A stretch of 64,000 nucleotides of DNA, from positions 4,154,001 through 4,218,000 of the forward strand of contig NZ_CP028092.1 in the NCBI RefSeq assembly GCF_005491705.1, read 5' to 3'. The notes beneath the pieces were generated by a model. That model was not told the origin of the DNA. It searched no databases and saw nothing but the letters and a program-made list of their open reading frames with translations. This document shows, piece after piece, positions 1 through 10,016 of this stretch. Made by a program: the position numbers and the translations under genes. Origin of the DNA: Pontibacter sp. SGAir0037. GTDB taxonomy: Bacteria > Bacteroidota > Bacteroidia > Cytophagales > Hymenobacteraceae. Numbering within the stretch: the stretch's first letter is position 1; each line of letters begins with the position of its first letter.

Positions 1-1764
1 TAAACTTCTGTGCCTCGTTCAGCCAATTGTAAATCAGCGAAGTAGGCATGATAAGCAAGGTAGCTGTTTCTGCTCCATTTTCCTTGCGGTGTTGCAGCAT
101 AGCCAATGTTTGCACTGTTTTACCCAAGCCCATGTCATCGGCCAGGCAGCCTCCAAACTTATAGTCCTTTACAAAGTGCAGCCAATTATAGCCTGCTTTC
201 TGATAAGGCCGCAGCTCCCCCTGAAAACCTGCCGGTAAAGGATGATCTTCTATCACCTCAAACTCACGCAACTTCTCCAGTTTACGGCTCATGGTAACAG
301 TAGCCAGGTTACCGTTCTGCAAATCATTCACCAAAGCCGTATGATGCTTCTTCAGGGTGAGAGAATCTTCTCCTTCCGAAAAGGCAAACAGTTCTATATA
401 CTGCGTAAACCACTCTTCCGGAATAATAGCTATTTGGCCGTTGGGCAGCTTAAACTCATTATTTTTGGTTAGGATGTGGTTTTTCAGCTTGATGAAAGGA
501 ATCTCAAATTCACCAAAGCGAACTATGCCATAGATGTCGAACCAGTCGTTGTTTTCAGTAATGCCTACATCAACACTAACTTCTCCGATAAAGTAGCTTT
601 TGCCGCTTTTTTCGGATTGACGCACGGTAAAACCTAACTGCTCCAACTCTTGCACATGATTGTTCAACCACGAGAAGGCCTCGCTTTTATCTAATACCAC
701 CTGCCCATTCTTTACCTCCAGGGCACGTTTTGAAAGCTCTTTTACAAACTCCCTTTCATGATTCACATCACGGATCAAGCGGTGGAAAATATAGGAATCC
801 TGCGTTTTTTCCATGCTGACGCTTACACGCTTTGCTTCGTGTGTTTCTACCACATAGTCACCGTACTTAAAAGACAGATCAAATAAAATCTTCTCGGCAA
901 CGGAAGCTCTGTCGGCTCTTTCGGCACGGCCATTGGATAGCACAGCTGGTGCCTCTACGGCTTTAACCTCAGAGAAAGTAAGGTAAGGACTCGGTGTATA
1001 TTTTTCTGATTTGATATCGAAGCCTTTGGCATACACATCAAACGATTCCACCAGCGGTGTTACAAACTTGCGGTAATAGTTTTCCTCTACAGAACGAGGA
1101 ATCACAATAAATTTCTTATGGAGGAAAGGCTGTAGCTTTTTACCGTCTATAGCCTTTTCAAAACTATACACCACATCATCCAGCATCAGCCAGGCTGGTT
1201 CGTAGCAGATCAGGGTAGCATTGCGGTACTGGAAATCCAGTTTCTCACCTGCATATTTGATGGTTGGAAAGTAATGAGTATTATCGTCGTTGCGCCTGAA
1301 ATGGAAAAGTACAGTAGCTTTTTCGGGTGCTATTTTGATCTGTTTCCAGGTTGGCTCTCCGTCCTTTCCCATAATAAAGGTGAACTTGTCCTGCAGCAGG
1401 TCAAGTATCTTACCCATCTTTACCTGTATGTAATGGCTGATCGCCTCCTGCAGCGTTTTATCTCCCTTTTCAGGATCATAGGTTTTCAGGAAGAATTCTG
1501 CTGTGGTAACTTTTTTTGAGGAAAACTTCTTCAGCACCGCATCCTGTTGAATCTGGTCGATCAGGGTGATCAGTTTGAAGTCGTTCCCATCTAAGCGTGA
1601 GGCAAATTCATCGGCATTTTTGGCAGAAATGTTCTGGTGCTGCAATGTAAGTTGACCTTTGGAATTTACCTGCACCACAAACGATTCGAAAAGATAGCCT
1701 AGGTATTCATGCTCAAAAAGCGAATAGATTACCTGAAAGGGCTGTGTAGTATACACTTTCATGC
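1..1764 (-). CDS. SNF2-family DEAD/DEAH-box helicase (partial, C-terminus beyond window)
   Basis: The reverse strand reads open for 588 codons from an ATG at 1764 to the window edge, so the product continues to the left. Near the edge the translation has the Walker A region of SNF2 ATPases (ADDMGLGKTVQTLAML), followed by LLIMPTSLIYNW, which matches motif Ia. About 530 residues precede it, as in bacterial SNF2/HepA-like proteins with a long N-terminal region. The family remodels protein-nucleic acid complexes with ATP; the substrate is unknown here. Motifs III-VI and the second helicase lobe are outside the window. The gene is followed (on its upstream side) by a 180-bp spacer before a permease gene on the same strand. 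Confidence 0.85.
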
Positions 1765-1945
1765 CAACGACAAAATTTTGGACGACAAATTAAGCTATAA
1801 AGAGCGCATTTCCTACCAAAATATGCTTTTTATAGGCTTATAAAGCAGCTTTCGGACATTTCTGCCTCCATAAATTTTGTGCTTCGCGTTAGAATGGCAG
1901 CACCAGAAAAGAGCGCTTGTAGGGTATTTTCACCTAGAGCGGTGT

Positions 1946-3169
1946 TTAAAGATTATCCCGCACAGAAATAGCAGCTGCTTTGCGGGCAGGCCTTATAGAA
2001 ACCAGTAATGTAATAACAATAATGGCTACTCCGGTAAGCACAAAGTCTTCCCACTGCATTTTTACCGGGTATGAGTCTACTACAGAAGTTGCCATCCCCA
2101 TTGATACTATCCCAAAGGTTTGTTGCAGGTTACACACCAGCATTCCCATAGACAGGCCATAGGCAGCCCCGATAAAAGCAACTAAGGCTCCCTCGAATAA
2201 GAATATATTCTGTATGGTTTTGGCTGTAGCTCCCATAGAAGCCAGCACCGCTATGTCTTTCTGTTTATCGATTACCAGCATAGAAAGCGAGAAGAATATA
2301 TTCAGCGAAGCTATCAGAAGAATAAAGGCGAAGGTGATGAATACGAAGAGCTTTTCTACCTTAACAGCCCGTAACAAGCTGGTATGCTGCTCATCGCTGT
2401 CCTGCACATTAAAGCTTTCTCCGAGCGCCTGCTGCAGCGCCCGTTTAACGGTCTCAATTCTGGCTCCACGCTCTACTTTTATTTCAAGGGAAGTGCGCCG
2501 CCGCCCGTACTCCAGAAGCTCTTCTGCAAAGTTCAGGGGTACAAATACGTAAGCATCGTCGTACTGGCGTTCTATGGCAAAAACACCACCGGCAGCTATA
2601 TTCAGGCTATTAAAGGCTCCCTCCGGGTTCAGCGGATTAAATTTGGTGTTGCGCGGGTAAAGGAATTGCAAAGGCACAAACTGGTTGCTAGGCCTGATAG
2701 AAAGCTGGTATTGTACTCCCCGCCCTACCAGCGCATAATATACCTCATTTACAATCAGCTCATGGTGCCCCTCTACAATAGAAGAGTCTATATCATTCTG
2801 CTGAAAGAAGTTTTCGCTAACGCCCTTTACCTTTACCACCATCTGGCGGTCGTTGTAGCGAAGCAATGCATTGTCTTCTATGATTTCTGACACCACTGCC
2901 ACGCCTGGGGTACGCCTGATGCGGTTCATGAATTCGGTATCTGTTTCAAAAGACTTGCCTTCTACCGCTGTTATTTTCAGATCGGGGTCGAAGCTGCTGT
3001 ATATTGTACGAATCAGGTCTTCCAATCCGTTAAATACAGAAAGCACAATAATCAAAGCCATCGATCCCACCGCCACACCAATCATAGCGATATTGGAGAT
3101 AATGCTGATGATGTTCCTCTTCTTCCTGGAGAAAAAATATCGTTTTGCTATCAGAAAAGGTACATTCAT
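1946..3169 (-). CDS. LolC/LolE-like ABC transporter permease (FtsX/MacB fold)
   Basis: A 407-residue membrane protein with the classic order of LolC/E permeases: a cytoplasmic start rich in Arg/Lys (FLIAKRYFFSRKKRN), a first membrane helix at about 18-48, a large periplasmic domain to about 270, then three helices at about 270-300, 315-345 and 370-395. The region KQKDIAVLASMGATAKTIQ is the conserved FtsX-domain coupling segment. Relatives move lipoproteins from the inner membrane toward the outer membrane with an ATPase partner; no ATPase gene is next to it. It is the last gene of a minus-strand run after rbfA and a methyltransferase, with a 223-bp gap containing short repeats, so it may have its own promoter. 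Confidence 0.85.
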   Translation of the reverse strand: MNVPFLIAKRYFFSRKKRNIISIISNIAMIGVAVGSMALIIVLSVFNGLEDLIRTIYSSFDPDLKITAVEGKSFETDTEFMNRIRRTPGVAVVSEIIEDNALLRYNDRQMVVKVKGVSENFFQQNDIDSSIVEGHHELIVNEVYYALVGRGVQYQLSIRPSNQFVPLQFLYPRNTKFNPLNPEGAFNSLNIAAGGVFAIERQYDDAYVFVPLNFAEELLEYGRRRTSLEIKVERGARIETVKRALQQALGESFNVQDSDEQHTSLLRAVKVEKLFVFITFAFILLIASLNIFFSLSMLVIDKQKDIAVLASMGATAKTIQNIFLFEGALVAFIGAAYGLSMGMLVCNLQQTFGIVSMGMATSVVDSYPVKMQWEDFVLTGVAIIVITLLVSIRPARKAAAISVRDNL

Positions 3170-3235
3170 GTTTATCTTGTTTCCTTGTGCCGTTTATCGT
3201 AAACCGCTCCAGTAATGTTATGGCGTTATTGTTAA

Positions 3236-3391
3236 GTTAATGTGCTAATTTATTAATGTGCTAATGTGTAAATATATTAATGTGCTGGAGTATAGTTATG
3301 CAGCAAATTCCGAAAATACTGTAAGAACCTTCCCAAACTCTCTAACCCTTTAATTTTCTACCTCTCTAACTTTTTAACTCTCTAACTCAAA
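3236..3391. repeat. Two clusters of short imperfect repeats
   Basis: Between the permease and the methyltransferase, TTAATGTGCT occurs three times between about 3236 and 3288. A second cluster follows at 3336-3391, with CTCTCTAAC or a close variant repeated four times with T-rich spacers. No stem-loop with a T-run is evident, so this does not look like a normal terminator. Function is not known to me. Confidence 0.6.
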
Positions 3392-3392
3392 C

Positions 3393-4202
3393 CTACTTCC
3401 AGGCTTTTACAATAAGCCCTGTTCCTGTTGCATGCTTGCCGTTAACATCCATCCAGTTCAGCAGCAGGCAAAACGGAAACGTAATGAGATAGTAAAACGG
3501 TAAAACCAGGAAGAAAATTTTAGAGACGTTGAGCATGAGCATCGGGTACTTCATAGACAAACGCCAGGATACCTGCCCGGGTTTGCCATAAGAGTACTTT
3601 GCCTCTACCTTACGGAAACCTGCCGTACGCAGCTTCTGCTGTATCTCCTGAATATTATACCCGTCGCGTACGTGTTCTTCTATAAATGAAGTATCGTGAT
3701 CGCCTGTTACATCAGAACCACCCTGATCGGAAGGAGTTGAAATAACCAGCATACCACCTGAACGCATAGAAGCATGAAAGTTACGGAACACCTCCACATC
3801 CTCCAGTATATGCTCCATTACATCAACAGACAGCACCAGGTCATATGCGTTCGGCTCCCGGTACTGCACCAGGTCTGCATTGCGGAAAAGCACATTATGC
3901 CTGCCAAGTGCCCTGAAAAAATGGTTGTTATCGGAGATTTGCTCATCCTTCACATCCACAGCCTGTATGCACCACTTGCTGCTCATGTTGGAGAGGTAGT
4001 ACGTATACTGGCCAAAACCGGCACCGGCATCCAATATCCGCTGCTCTTTGCCTTTACGGCTTACAGCCCATGCCCGCAGCTCTTTATGCACATGCCAGGT
4101 GCGGAGCAGAAGCAGGTCTAAAAGGTGGAAAAAAACACGGCGCAGGAATGGCGTTCGGTTGAACACATCGCCCAACACGCGTTTTATAGGATCATACTGC
4201 AT
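3393..4202 (-). CDS. Class I SAM-dependent methyltransferase
   Basis: A 269-residue protein with SAM-binding motif I ILDAGAGFGQYT at about 57-68, followed by an acidic residue at the end of strand 2 (QAVDVKD) and motif LVLSVDVMEHILED near 125-138, typical of Methyltransf_11/25 enzymes. The C-terminal 60 residues are unusually hydrophobic (MLMLNVSKIFFLVLPFYYLITF and onward), suggesting membrane association and a lipid, quinone or glycan substrate rather than a soluble one; that is inference. It starts 21 bp after the rbfA stop and is probably co-transcribed with it. Confidence 0.8.
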   Translation of the reverse strand: MQYDPIKRVLGDVFNRTPFLRRVFFHLLDLLLLRTWHVHKELRAWAVSRKGKEQRILDAGAGFGQYTYYLSNMSSKWCIQAVDVKDEQISDNNHFFRALGRHNVLFRNADLVQYREPNAYDLVLSVDVMEHILEDVEVFRNFHASMRSGGMLVISTPSDQGGSDVTGDHDTSFIEEHVRDGYNIQEIQQKLRTAGFRKVEAKYSYGKPGQVSWRLSMKYPMLMLNVSKIFFLVLPFYYLITFPFCLLLNWMDVNGKHATGTGLIVKAWK

Positions 4203-4223
4203 AAAGGTGAAGCAAAACTAAAG

Positions 4224-4631
4224 CTATTGGGAATCGGCATCGTCTTCGTCTTCTTCACTGCTCTCTTCGTTTTCGTCGGCAGGAGGAATCTCGATGTTAG
4301 AAAATAATTTATCAATGTGAGCAGCATACTCTGCGCTATCGTCGAGGTAAAACACCAGTTCTGGTATAACACGCACCTGCTTTTTAATGCGCTGAGCCAG
4401 CAAATGGCGTATCGTCTTTGTATTGGCACGTATCTCGAGCAGCAAACCCTCATTACTCTTTGCCATCATTACACTCAGGTAAACACGCGCCAGCCCCAGG
4501 TCTGGCGACACACGAACCACACTTACTGATATATAAGCCCCTCCAAAAAGATGCGGAACCTCTCTCTGAAAGATTTCCGCCAACTCTTTCTGAATCAGGC
4601 GAGAAAATTTCTGTTGTCTTTTACTTTCCAT
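4224..4631 (-). CDS. rbfA: Ribosome-binding factor A
   Basis: The product is a small KH-like protein that binds the 30S precursor and helps 16S rRNA 5'-end maturation and cold adaptation. It begins MESKRQQKFSRLIQKELAEI, a typical RbfA start, and has the family motif RVSPDLGLARVYLSV near residue 40. The tail is strongly acidic (EENEESSEEDEDD region), as in other Bacteroidota versions. I chose the ATG at 4631; an in-frame ATG four codons upstream at 4643 would add only MHLH. It leads a minus-strand unit with the methyltransferase. Confidence 0.93.
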   Translation of the reverse strand: MESKRQQKFSRLIQKELAEIFQREVPHLFGGAYISVSVVRVSPDLGLARVYLSVMMAKSNEGLLLEIRANTKTIRHLLAQRIKKQVRVIPELVFYLDDSAEYAAHIDKLFSNIEIPPADENEESSEEDEDDADSQ

Positions 4632-4734
4632 ATGAAGATGCAAATATCACATTAATTTTGCATTTTTACCCCAAAAGTGCCTTACTCATTTCAGGTTAAG
4701 CATTTTTACTAGTTTCTTATAACTGCATCTTACC

Positions 4735-6138
4735 TTGATTAGTTACTTTAGAAGTATACTGCCTTCCCGCCTGGTTCTGCTGGTCTTGCTGTTTCTTGCC
4801 ATAAGAGTACCGCTTATCCTGTTGGGGCAACCAGCCACATCCCAGGAATTAATTTCTATGCTGGTAGGGGAGCGGCTGACAAATGGCTTTCAGATGTATG
4901 CTGAGGTGTATGACAATACGGCACCGCTGGCAGCACTATTTTACTGGATGATAGATATTGTTACAGGGCGTTCTGTTATCGCTTATCGTTTGGTAGCCAC
5001 TATGCTTCTGCTGCTACAGGCGTTTTTCTTTAATACTACGCTTAACAGGCACCAGGTGTACGCCGAGAAGAATTACCTCCCTGCGCTCATATATCTTATC
5101 CTCGGAAGCATTACCTATGAGTTTGATATGCTCACGCCACTGCTCATCGGCAATACTTTTATCATCCTGTCGCTGCCATACATCATCACGATATCCAGAG
5201 AGGGCTTAGACAATAGCCGGTTGTTTGTAGGCGGGTTTATGTTTGGCCTGGCTGCCCTAAGCTATCTGCCACTGCTTCTTTTCCTGCTGGCAGGAACTTT
5301 TGCTGTCATCTTTTTTGCCTCCAACACTTTCAGGAGCTTTTTGCTTATGGTATGTGGGTTTGTGTTCCCGTATGCCATGCTGATGACCTACTACCTGTAT
5401 GCAGGCTCTCTGGATGAATTTATAGTATTACACCTGTTACGTTCGTGGCTATACCAGACTACATTACTGCTTTCTCCTGCCGACTTGGTAAAGGTGCTGG
5501 CCTTACCTGCTCTGCTCTGGCTGCTTTCGGTTTTTAGCATGATGTCGCTTCCACAACGGCTGGTGTTCCAGGTTAAGTTTCAGCAACTGATGTGGGTGTG
5601 GATGGCAGTAGGTCTATTGGTTGCTTTTACACAGGCATCGGTATCGGCCGGGGCTTTTGTACTGATACTTCCTGCCATTGCCTATTTCAGCGAGTTTTTC
5701 TTTACAGGAGGACTCAAAAAATGGATACTGAACACAGTATTCTTTGCTGTTCTGGCAGGCGTAGTTATTCTGCGCTACAGAGACGTGTCGGGTATAAATC
5801 GTTTCCTGCAAATTAACGATGCAAAGCTTTTAGCTTCTGCTAACCCTGTTCCGGCTATTCGTAATACAACCGTACTTGTGCTAGGTAACGACTTAAGTTA
5901 CTATACCAACAATAAACCGGCTACGCCATACCTGAACTGGCAGCTCGCGCAGCGGCATTTCGGCAACCTGAACGAGTATTGGGCTTTGTTCGAAATCCAG
6001 GAGAACTTCAGAAAAGAATCTCCGGCTTACATTGTTGACAAAGCCGGATTGATGGAAGAGCTAAAATACAAACTGCCAACTGTTTTTGCTTCTTATGAAG
6101 AAACAGAGACAGCGGCAGTATATAAGAAAAGGCGCTAA
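4735..6138 (+). CDS. Polytopic membrane protein, GT-C glycosyltransferase-like (possibly DUF6427)
   Basis: A 467-residue protein with roughly ten to twelve hydrophobic helices through residue 350 and a hydrophilic C-terminal domain of about 110 residues. The start is TTG at 4735 (MISYFRS); the next in-frame ATG is about 43 codons later and would delete the first membrane helix. An acidic loop after the first helix region (MYAEVYDNTAPLAALFYW) resembles the first extracytoplasmic loop of GT-C fold glycosyltransferases, where an Asp acts in catalysis. I see no diagnostic motif, so the enzyme assignment is weak. It is divergent from rbfA and convergent with rpiB, apparently transcribed alone. Confidence 0.7.
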   Translation: MISYFRSILPSRLVLLVLLFLAIRVPLILLGQPATSQELISMLVGERLTNGFQMYAEVYDNTAPLAALFYWMIDIVTGRSVIAYRLVATMLLLLQAFFFNTTLNRHQVYAEKNYLPALIYLILGSITYEFDMLTPLLIGNTFIILSLPYIITISREGLDNSRLFVGGFMFGLAALSYLPLLLFLLAGTFAVIFFASNTFRSFLLMVCGFVFPYAMLMTYYLYAGSLDEFIVLHLLRSWLYQTTLLLSPADLVKVLALPALLWLLSVFSMMSLPQRLVFQVKFQQLMWVWMAVGLLVAFTQASVSAGAFVLILPAIAYFSEFFFTGGLKKWILNTVFFAVLAGVVILRYRDVSGINRFLQINDAKLLASANPVPAIRNTTVLVLGNDLSYYTNNKPATPYLNWQLAQRHFGNLNEYWALFEIQENFRKESPAYIVDKAGLMEELKYKLPTVFASYEETETAAVYKKRR

Positions 6139-6157
6139 CCTAAAGTTGATTTTTGCC

Positions 6158-6595
6158 TTAGCAGTTCGAAATTTTGTCTACGCGGGTCTGGTGGCGGCCG
6201 CCTTCAAAATCGGTTGAAAGAAAGGTTCGCACCATATCAGCAGCTTTTTCCTGCGACACGAAGCGGGCCGGTATGCAAAGTACATTGGCATTGTTATGAG
6301 AACGTGCCAGGGCTGCCAGTTTTGTTTCCCAGCAAAGGGCAGCACGAATCTGGCGGTGCTTATTAGCTGTTATGGCCACACCGTTTCCACTTCCGCAAAT
6401 CAGGATACCAAAATCAGCTTCTTTCGCTTCCACAGCATTTGCCAGCGGATGCACATGGTCCGGGTAATCCACCGAAGCATCTGAATCAGGCCCAAAGTCG
6501 TGTACCTCATGCCCCAGTTCTGCCAGCACTTCTTTTAACATACCTTTGTAGGTATAGCCTGCGTGGTCACCGCCAATTGCAATTTTATAAGCCAT
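6158..6595 (-). CDS. rpiB: Ribose-5-phosphate isomerase B
   Basis: A 145-residue RpiB/LacAB-family enzyme that interconverts ribose 5-phosphate and ribulose 5-phosphate in the pentose phosphate pathway. It shows the N-terminal IAIGGDHAGY, the active-site Cys loop ILICGSGNGVAITANK near 63-78, and the late conserved NVLCIPARF and FEGGRHQTRV. Length is normal. It starts 2 bp after the tatC stop, so it is the last gene of a glyA-tatC-rpiB unit. Confidence 0.95.
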   Translation of the reverse strand: MAYKIAIGGDHAGYTYKGMLKEVLAELGHEVHDFGPDSDASVDYPDHVHPLANAVEAKEADFGILICGSGNGVAITANKHRQIRAALCWETKLAALARSHNNANVLCIPARFVSQEKAADMVRTFLSTDFEGGRHQTRVDKISNC

Positions 6596-6597
6596 GG

Positions 6598-7446
6598 TTA
6601 TATGGTGTTATTTTCGTTTAGTTTCTTTAAATCATTTTTACGGATAGATCTCGAAACGCTGATACTTACCTCATACAGGCCAACCAATGGGATGGCAATC
6701 AGCATCTGGCTGATCACATCAGGCGGCGTTACAATAGCCGAAATGATCAGGATAACCAGGATAGAGTGGCGACGGTACAGCTTCATTGTTTCAGGCGAAA
6801 GCAGACCTGCCTTTGTAAAGAAGTAAACAATAACAGGCAGCTCAAACATTACAGCACAAGCCAGGCACAGGGTGGTAAGCGTTGAAATGTAGGAAGACAA
6901 GTCGAATTCATTTACAATAGAAGGATCTACCTGGTAACCTGCAAGAAAGTTGATGGAAATGGGGGAAACCACATAGTAACCAAACATCAAGCCCATCAGG
7001 AAAAGGATAGATACCCAGAATACGGCTCCCTGTGAGTTTTTTTGCTCCTGTGGGTATAAGCCAGGCTTAACAAAACGCCAGATTTCCCAGAAAGCGTAAG
7101 GGAAGGCGCAGGCCAAACCTAACACCACCGATACCATCAGGTGCATGGCAAACTGCCCGCTCATCTGGCGGCTTTGGATAGTAAAGCCCATTTCTTCTAT
7201 ACAAAAGCCTGTAGTTCCCAATTTCTGGCCCACCTCGCACATCACTCTGTAGCTAAAAAAATCGGGGCGCGACGGAGCCAGAATAATGTCATGGAAAACA
7301 AAGCTTTTTGCCAGAAAAGCAGCTACACCAAATACTAATATAGAAGCCAGTGCCCGAATAATATGCCATCTCAACTCTTCAAGATGGTCCACAAAAGACA
7401 TCTCTCCCTGCTGTTCTCCTTCCTCTAAGTGTGGTTGATCCATCAT
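6598..7446 (-). CDS. tatC: Sec-independent (Tat) protein translocase subunit TatC
   Basis: The product is the twin-arginine signal receptor of the Tat system in the inner membrane. It has the TatC hallmark FVDHLEELRWHI near residue 19 and six membrane segments, with MEQ-like loops and PFAYAFWEIWRFVKPGLY (AFPYAFWEIW, residues about 135-150). 282 residues is normal. Two adjacent ATGs (7446, 7443) are possible starts. tatA/tatB are not in the window. A likely client, a Tat-signal aldo/keto reductase, lies at 30-31 kb. Confidence 0.95.
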   Translation of the reverse strand: MMDQPHLEEGEQQGEMSFVDHLEELRWHIIRALASILVFGVAAFLAKSFVFHDIILAPSRPDFFSYRVMCEVGQKLGTTGFCIEEMGFTIQSRQMSGQFAMHLMVSVVLGLACAFPYAFWEIWRFVKPGLYPQEQKNSQGAVFWVSILFLMGLMFGYYVVSPISINFLAGYQVDPSIVNEFDLSSYISTLTTLCLACAVMFELPVIVYFFTKAGLLSPETMKLYRRHSILVILIISAIVTPPDVISQMLIAIPLVGLYEVSISVSRSIRKNDLKKLNENNTI

Positions 7447-7474
7447 AAGGGCTGCTTGCTATAGTTGTTTAAGA

Positions 7475-8746
7475 TTAAGCGAATAGTGGATACTGCTCCA
7501 TCCAGGCATTTACTTCTTTGCGTACTTCTGCAATTTTACCTTCGTTCTCGTGGTTAGCCAGTACAGTATCGATCAGTTCAACAATACGATCCATATCCGC
7601 TTCCTTTAATCCACGTGTGGTAATGGCGGCCGTACCTACACGCATACCAGAAGTTACAAACGGCGACTTATCATCGAAAGGCACCATATTTTTGTTGATG
7701 GTGATATCTGCTTTGATAAGAGTATTTTCTGCCAGTTTACCTGTTAAGCCTTTTGAGCGCAGGTCTATCAGCATCATGTGGTTGTCGGTTCCTCCGGAAA
7801 TTATGTCGTAGCCGCGCTCTAAAAACGCTTTTGCCATTGCCTGAGCGTTTTTCTGCACCTGCTCTACATACACCTTATAATCATCAGAAAGAGCTTCGAA
7901 GAATGCAACTGCTTTGGCTGCAATTACGTGCTCCAGCGGACCACCTTGCGTACCAGGGAAAACAGCTCCATCCAGCAAAGAAGACATCATACGTGTTTCA
8001 CCTTTTGGTGTTTTAAGGCCAAACGGATTTTCGAAGTCTTTGCCCAGCATGATCATGCCACCTCTTGGGCCACGAAGGGTTTTATGCGTTGTAGTAGTTA
8101 CAATGTGGCAATGCTCGAACGGGTTGTTCAGGAGACCACGGGCAATAAGGCCGGATGGGTGCGAAATATCGGCCAGCAACAAGGCACCTACCTCATCGGC
8201 GGCGGCACGCAATTTTTTATAATCCCAGTCGCGGCTGTAGGCAGAGGCACCACAGATAATAAGCTTTGGCTGCTCACGGCGGGCAATCTCTACTACTTTA
8301 TCAAAATCTATTAAACCAGTTTCCTGCTCAACGCCATAAAACGTTGGCTGGTATAGTTTACCGGAAAAGTTTACAGGCGAACCATGTGTTAAGTGGCCAC
8401 CATGCGACAGGTCGAAACCCAGAATTTTATCGCCCGGCTGCAGCACCGCCAGCATAACGGCTGCATTGGCCTGAGCACCAGAGTGTGGCTGCACATTTAC
8501 CCATTCTACACCAAATAGCTCTTTTGCACGATCTATAGCCAGTTGCTCTGCCTGGTCTACAATTTCACAGCCACCATAATAACGTTTGCCGGGCAGGCCT
8601 TCAGCATATTTATTTGTCATTTCGCTTCCCATTGCCTGCATTACCTGTTCCGAAACAAAGTTTTCAGAAGCAATCAGCTCTATGCCATGGGTCTGGCGGG
8701 CTTTCTCTTTCGCTATTAAATCAAAAATGGCTGTATCTTTTTGCAT
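7475..8746 (-). CDS. glyA: Serine hydroxymethyltransferase
   Basis: A 423-residue PLP enzyme that converts serine plus tetrahydrofolate to glycine plus methylene-THF. It shows [12 protein letters not shown], the [16 protein letters not shown] motif and the PLP-lysine segment [14 protein letters not shown] near residue 228. Length and motifs are those of a complete enzyme. It is the first gene of a minus-strand unit and stops 28 bp before tatC. Confidence 0.97.
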   Translation of the reverse strand: MQKDTAIFDLIAKEKARQTHGIELIASENFVSEQVMQAMGSEMTNKYAEGLPGKRYYGGCEIVDQAEQLAIDRAKELFGVEWVNVQPHSGAQANAAVMLAVLQPGDKILGFDLSHGGHLTHGSPVNFSGKLYQPTFYGVEQETGLIDFDKVVEIARREQPKLIICGASAYSRDWDYKKLRAAADEVGALLLADISHPSGLIARGLLNNPFEHCHIVTTTTHKTLRGPRGGMIMLGKDFENPFGLKTPKGETRMMSSLLDGAVFPGTQGGPLEHVIAAKAVAFFEALSDDYKVYVEQVQKNAQAMAKAFLERGYDIISGGTDNHMMLIDLRSKGLTGKLAENTLIKADITINKNMVPFDDKSPFVTSGMRVGTAAITTRGLKEADMDRIVELIDTVLANHENEGKIAEVRKEVNAWMEQYPLFA

Positions 8747-8882
8747 CGCTACTTTTAGTGAAGTTATGATTCGTCAAAATTAAAGTATGCACCTGAATAA
8801 ACCAATGTTTCAAAAGTTTATATACGCCTTTGGTGCAAAGACCGGATTGCAGCACTTATCTGCGGCAGCAACAACCCTCTGG

Positions 8883-9578
8883 TTAACTTTTCCTGGCTAC
8901 CGGGTAAGGCCGGTCTTCATTAGGCTGCACAAACAACTCCTGTGAATCCATATCCAGCGCTACTAAATTCCCATAAGAGGCATTTTTATAGTAGACACAG
9001 CCTGCATCCAGGTTGAGCTTCATGTCTTTATGTGCTGCTCCTTTTTTTATACTGTGCAAAGGGGTAGGGGTATGGCCGTGCAGAAGCTTCTTGTTATCCA
9101 GTTTATCCCAGTTTACACTATAGCCTCTGATATTGAGCATGGCATCTGTGTCTTTAAAGATATCCTGCTGCTTAAAATCGAAACCGGCGTGCACCAGGTA
9201 ATAATCAGGTAGCTCCAGGTAAAAAGGAAGATCTTTCAGAAACTGCACATATTTCTGAGGCAGGTGCTCAAAATCATGAACCTCAAAGCTCTCCAGCAGC
9301 AGTTCCTGTTCGAAAGGCTTTAGCGTTAATGCTTTTTCACCTTTTCTGGAAGCATTTAGAAGCATCTGGTCGTGGTTGCCCCGCAGACAAAGTACCTGGT
9401 AGTGTTGCTTCTGTAGTTGTATGATAAAATCGACTACGCCTTTACTATCGGGACCTTTATTTACCAGATCGCCTAAAATGTAGAGCTCATCTGTTTTCTG
9501 AAGCTTTAACTTTTCCAGCACCAATGCTTTAAACGTGCGGACACAACCATGAATATCTGTAAGGGCGTAGCGGGCCAT
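8883..9578 (-). CDS. PP1-type metallophosphoesterase (Ser/Thr phosphatase-like)
   Basis: A 231-residue calcineurin-fold phosphoesterase. The metal-binding signatures are in order: ALTDIHGC (residues 5-12), ILGDLVNKGPDS (near 35-46) and LRGNHDQML (near 65-73), with later His residues in YLVHAGFD and LLHGHTPT. Similar bacterial enzymes (PrpA/PphA-like) remove phosphate from proteins or nucleotides; the substrate here is unknown. It is flanked by a terminator on the upstream side and is probably transcribed alone. Confidence 0.88.
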   Translation of the reverse strand: MARYALTDIHGCVRTFKALVLEKLKLQKTDELYILGDLVNKGPDSKGVVDFIIQLQKQHYQVLCLRGNHDQMLLNASRKGEKALTLKPFEQELLLESFEVHDFEHLPQKYVQFLKDLPFYLELPDYYLVHAGFDFKQQDIFKDTDAMLNIRGYSVNWDKLDNKKLLHGHTPTPLHSIKKGAAHKDMKLNLDAGCVYYKNASYGNLVALDMDSQELFVQPNEDRPYPVARKS

Positions 9579-9630
9579 AAAGAGGTTTATACAAAGCTGG
9601 CAGCTATATTACAGAAATCTTTCAGACTAG

Positions 9631-9671
9631 CCAAAAAAGAAATAGCACCTGTTTTGGCAGGTGCTATTTCT
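9631..9671 (-). terminator. Rho-independent terminator after the 77-residue small gene
   Basis: A perfect 14-bp stem (AGAAATAGCACCTG at 9638-9651 pairing with 9658-9671) is followed, in minus-strand reading, by a run of T residues. It closes the minus-strand small gene ending at 9689. Confidence 0.85.
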
Positions 9672-9688
9672 CATAAGGTATTTTACTG

Positions 9689-9922
9689 TTAATTATATTT
9701 ACCCTTATCAATATCCGGCTTGTTTAAATTACGGTTGGGGTTGTTTGTTATAATACCTTCCGCAATATCATCAGGCCCATTGGTATATTTTTCGCTTAAC
9801 TCATCGTGTTCATCACGCGTCTGGTTCGGATCTACCGGTTTTACGCCAGCTTTTGATTGTCCTCTTCCTGATGGTTTTCCGCTATCAGCCCCACCTGGCT
9901 GCGTATGCTTATATGATGGCAT
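9689..9922 (-). CDS. Small hydrophilic protein, unknown function
   Basis: A 77-residue, highly polar protein rich in Gly, Asn, Asp, Lys and Pro with no hydrophobic segment; it looks intrinsically disordered. It has no motif I recognise. It is followed by a strong terminator and lies in a minus-strand cluster with another disordered small protein and a general-stress-type dehydrogenase, which suggests a stress-related role (inference). Its coding nature is supported by the abutting terminator and the spacing. Confidence 0.6.
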   Translation of the reverse strand: MPSYKHTQPGGADSGKPSGRGQSKAGVKPVDPNQTRDEHDELSEKYTNGPDDIAEGIITNNPNRNLNKPDIDKGKYN

Positions 9923-10016
9923 AATATCCTCCTTTGTTTAAGTTAAAAATGGCCAAAGCTTTCTATTTTGCTGCTTCAGCACTTCTGAAATCAAATTCTA
10001 CTACACTGAGGAGCAG

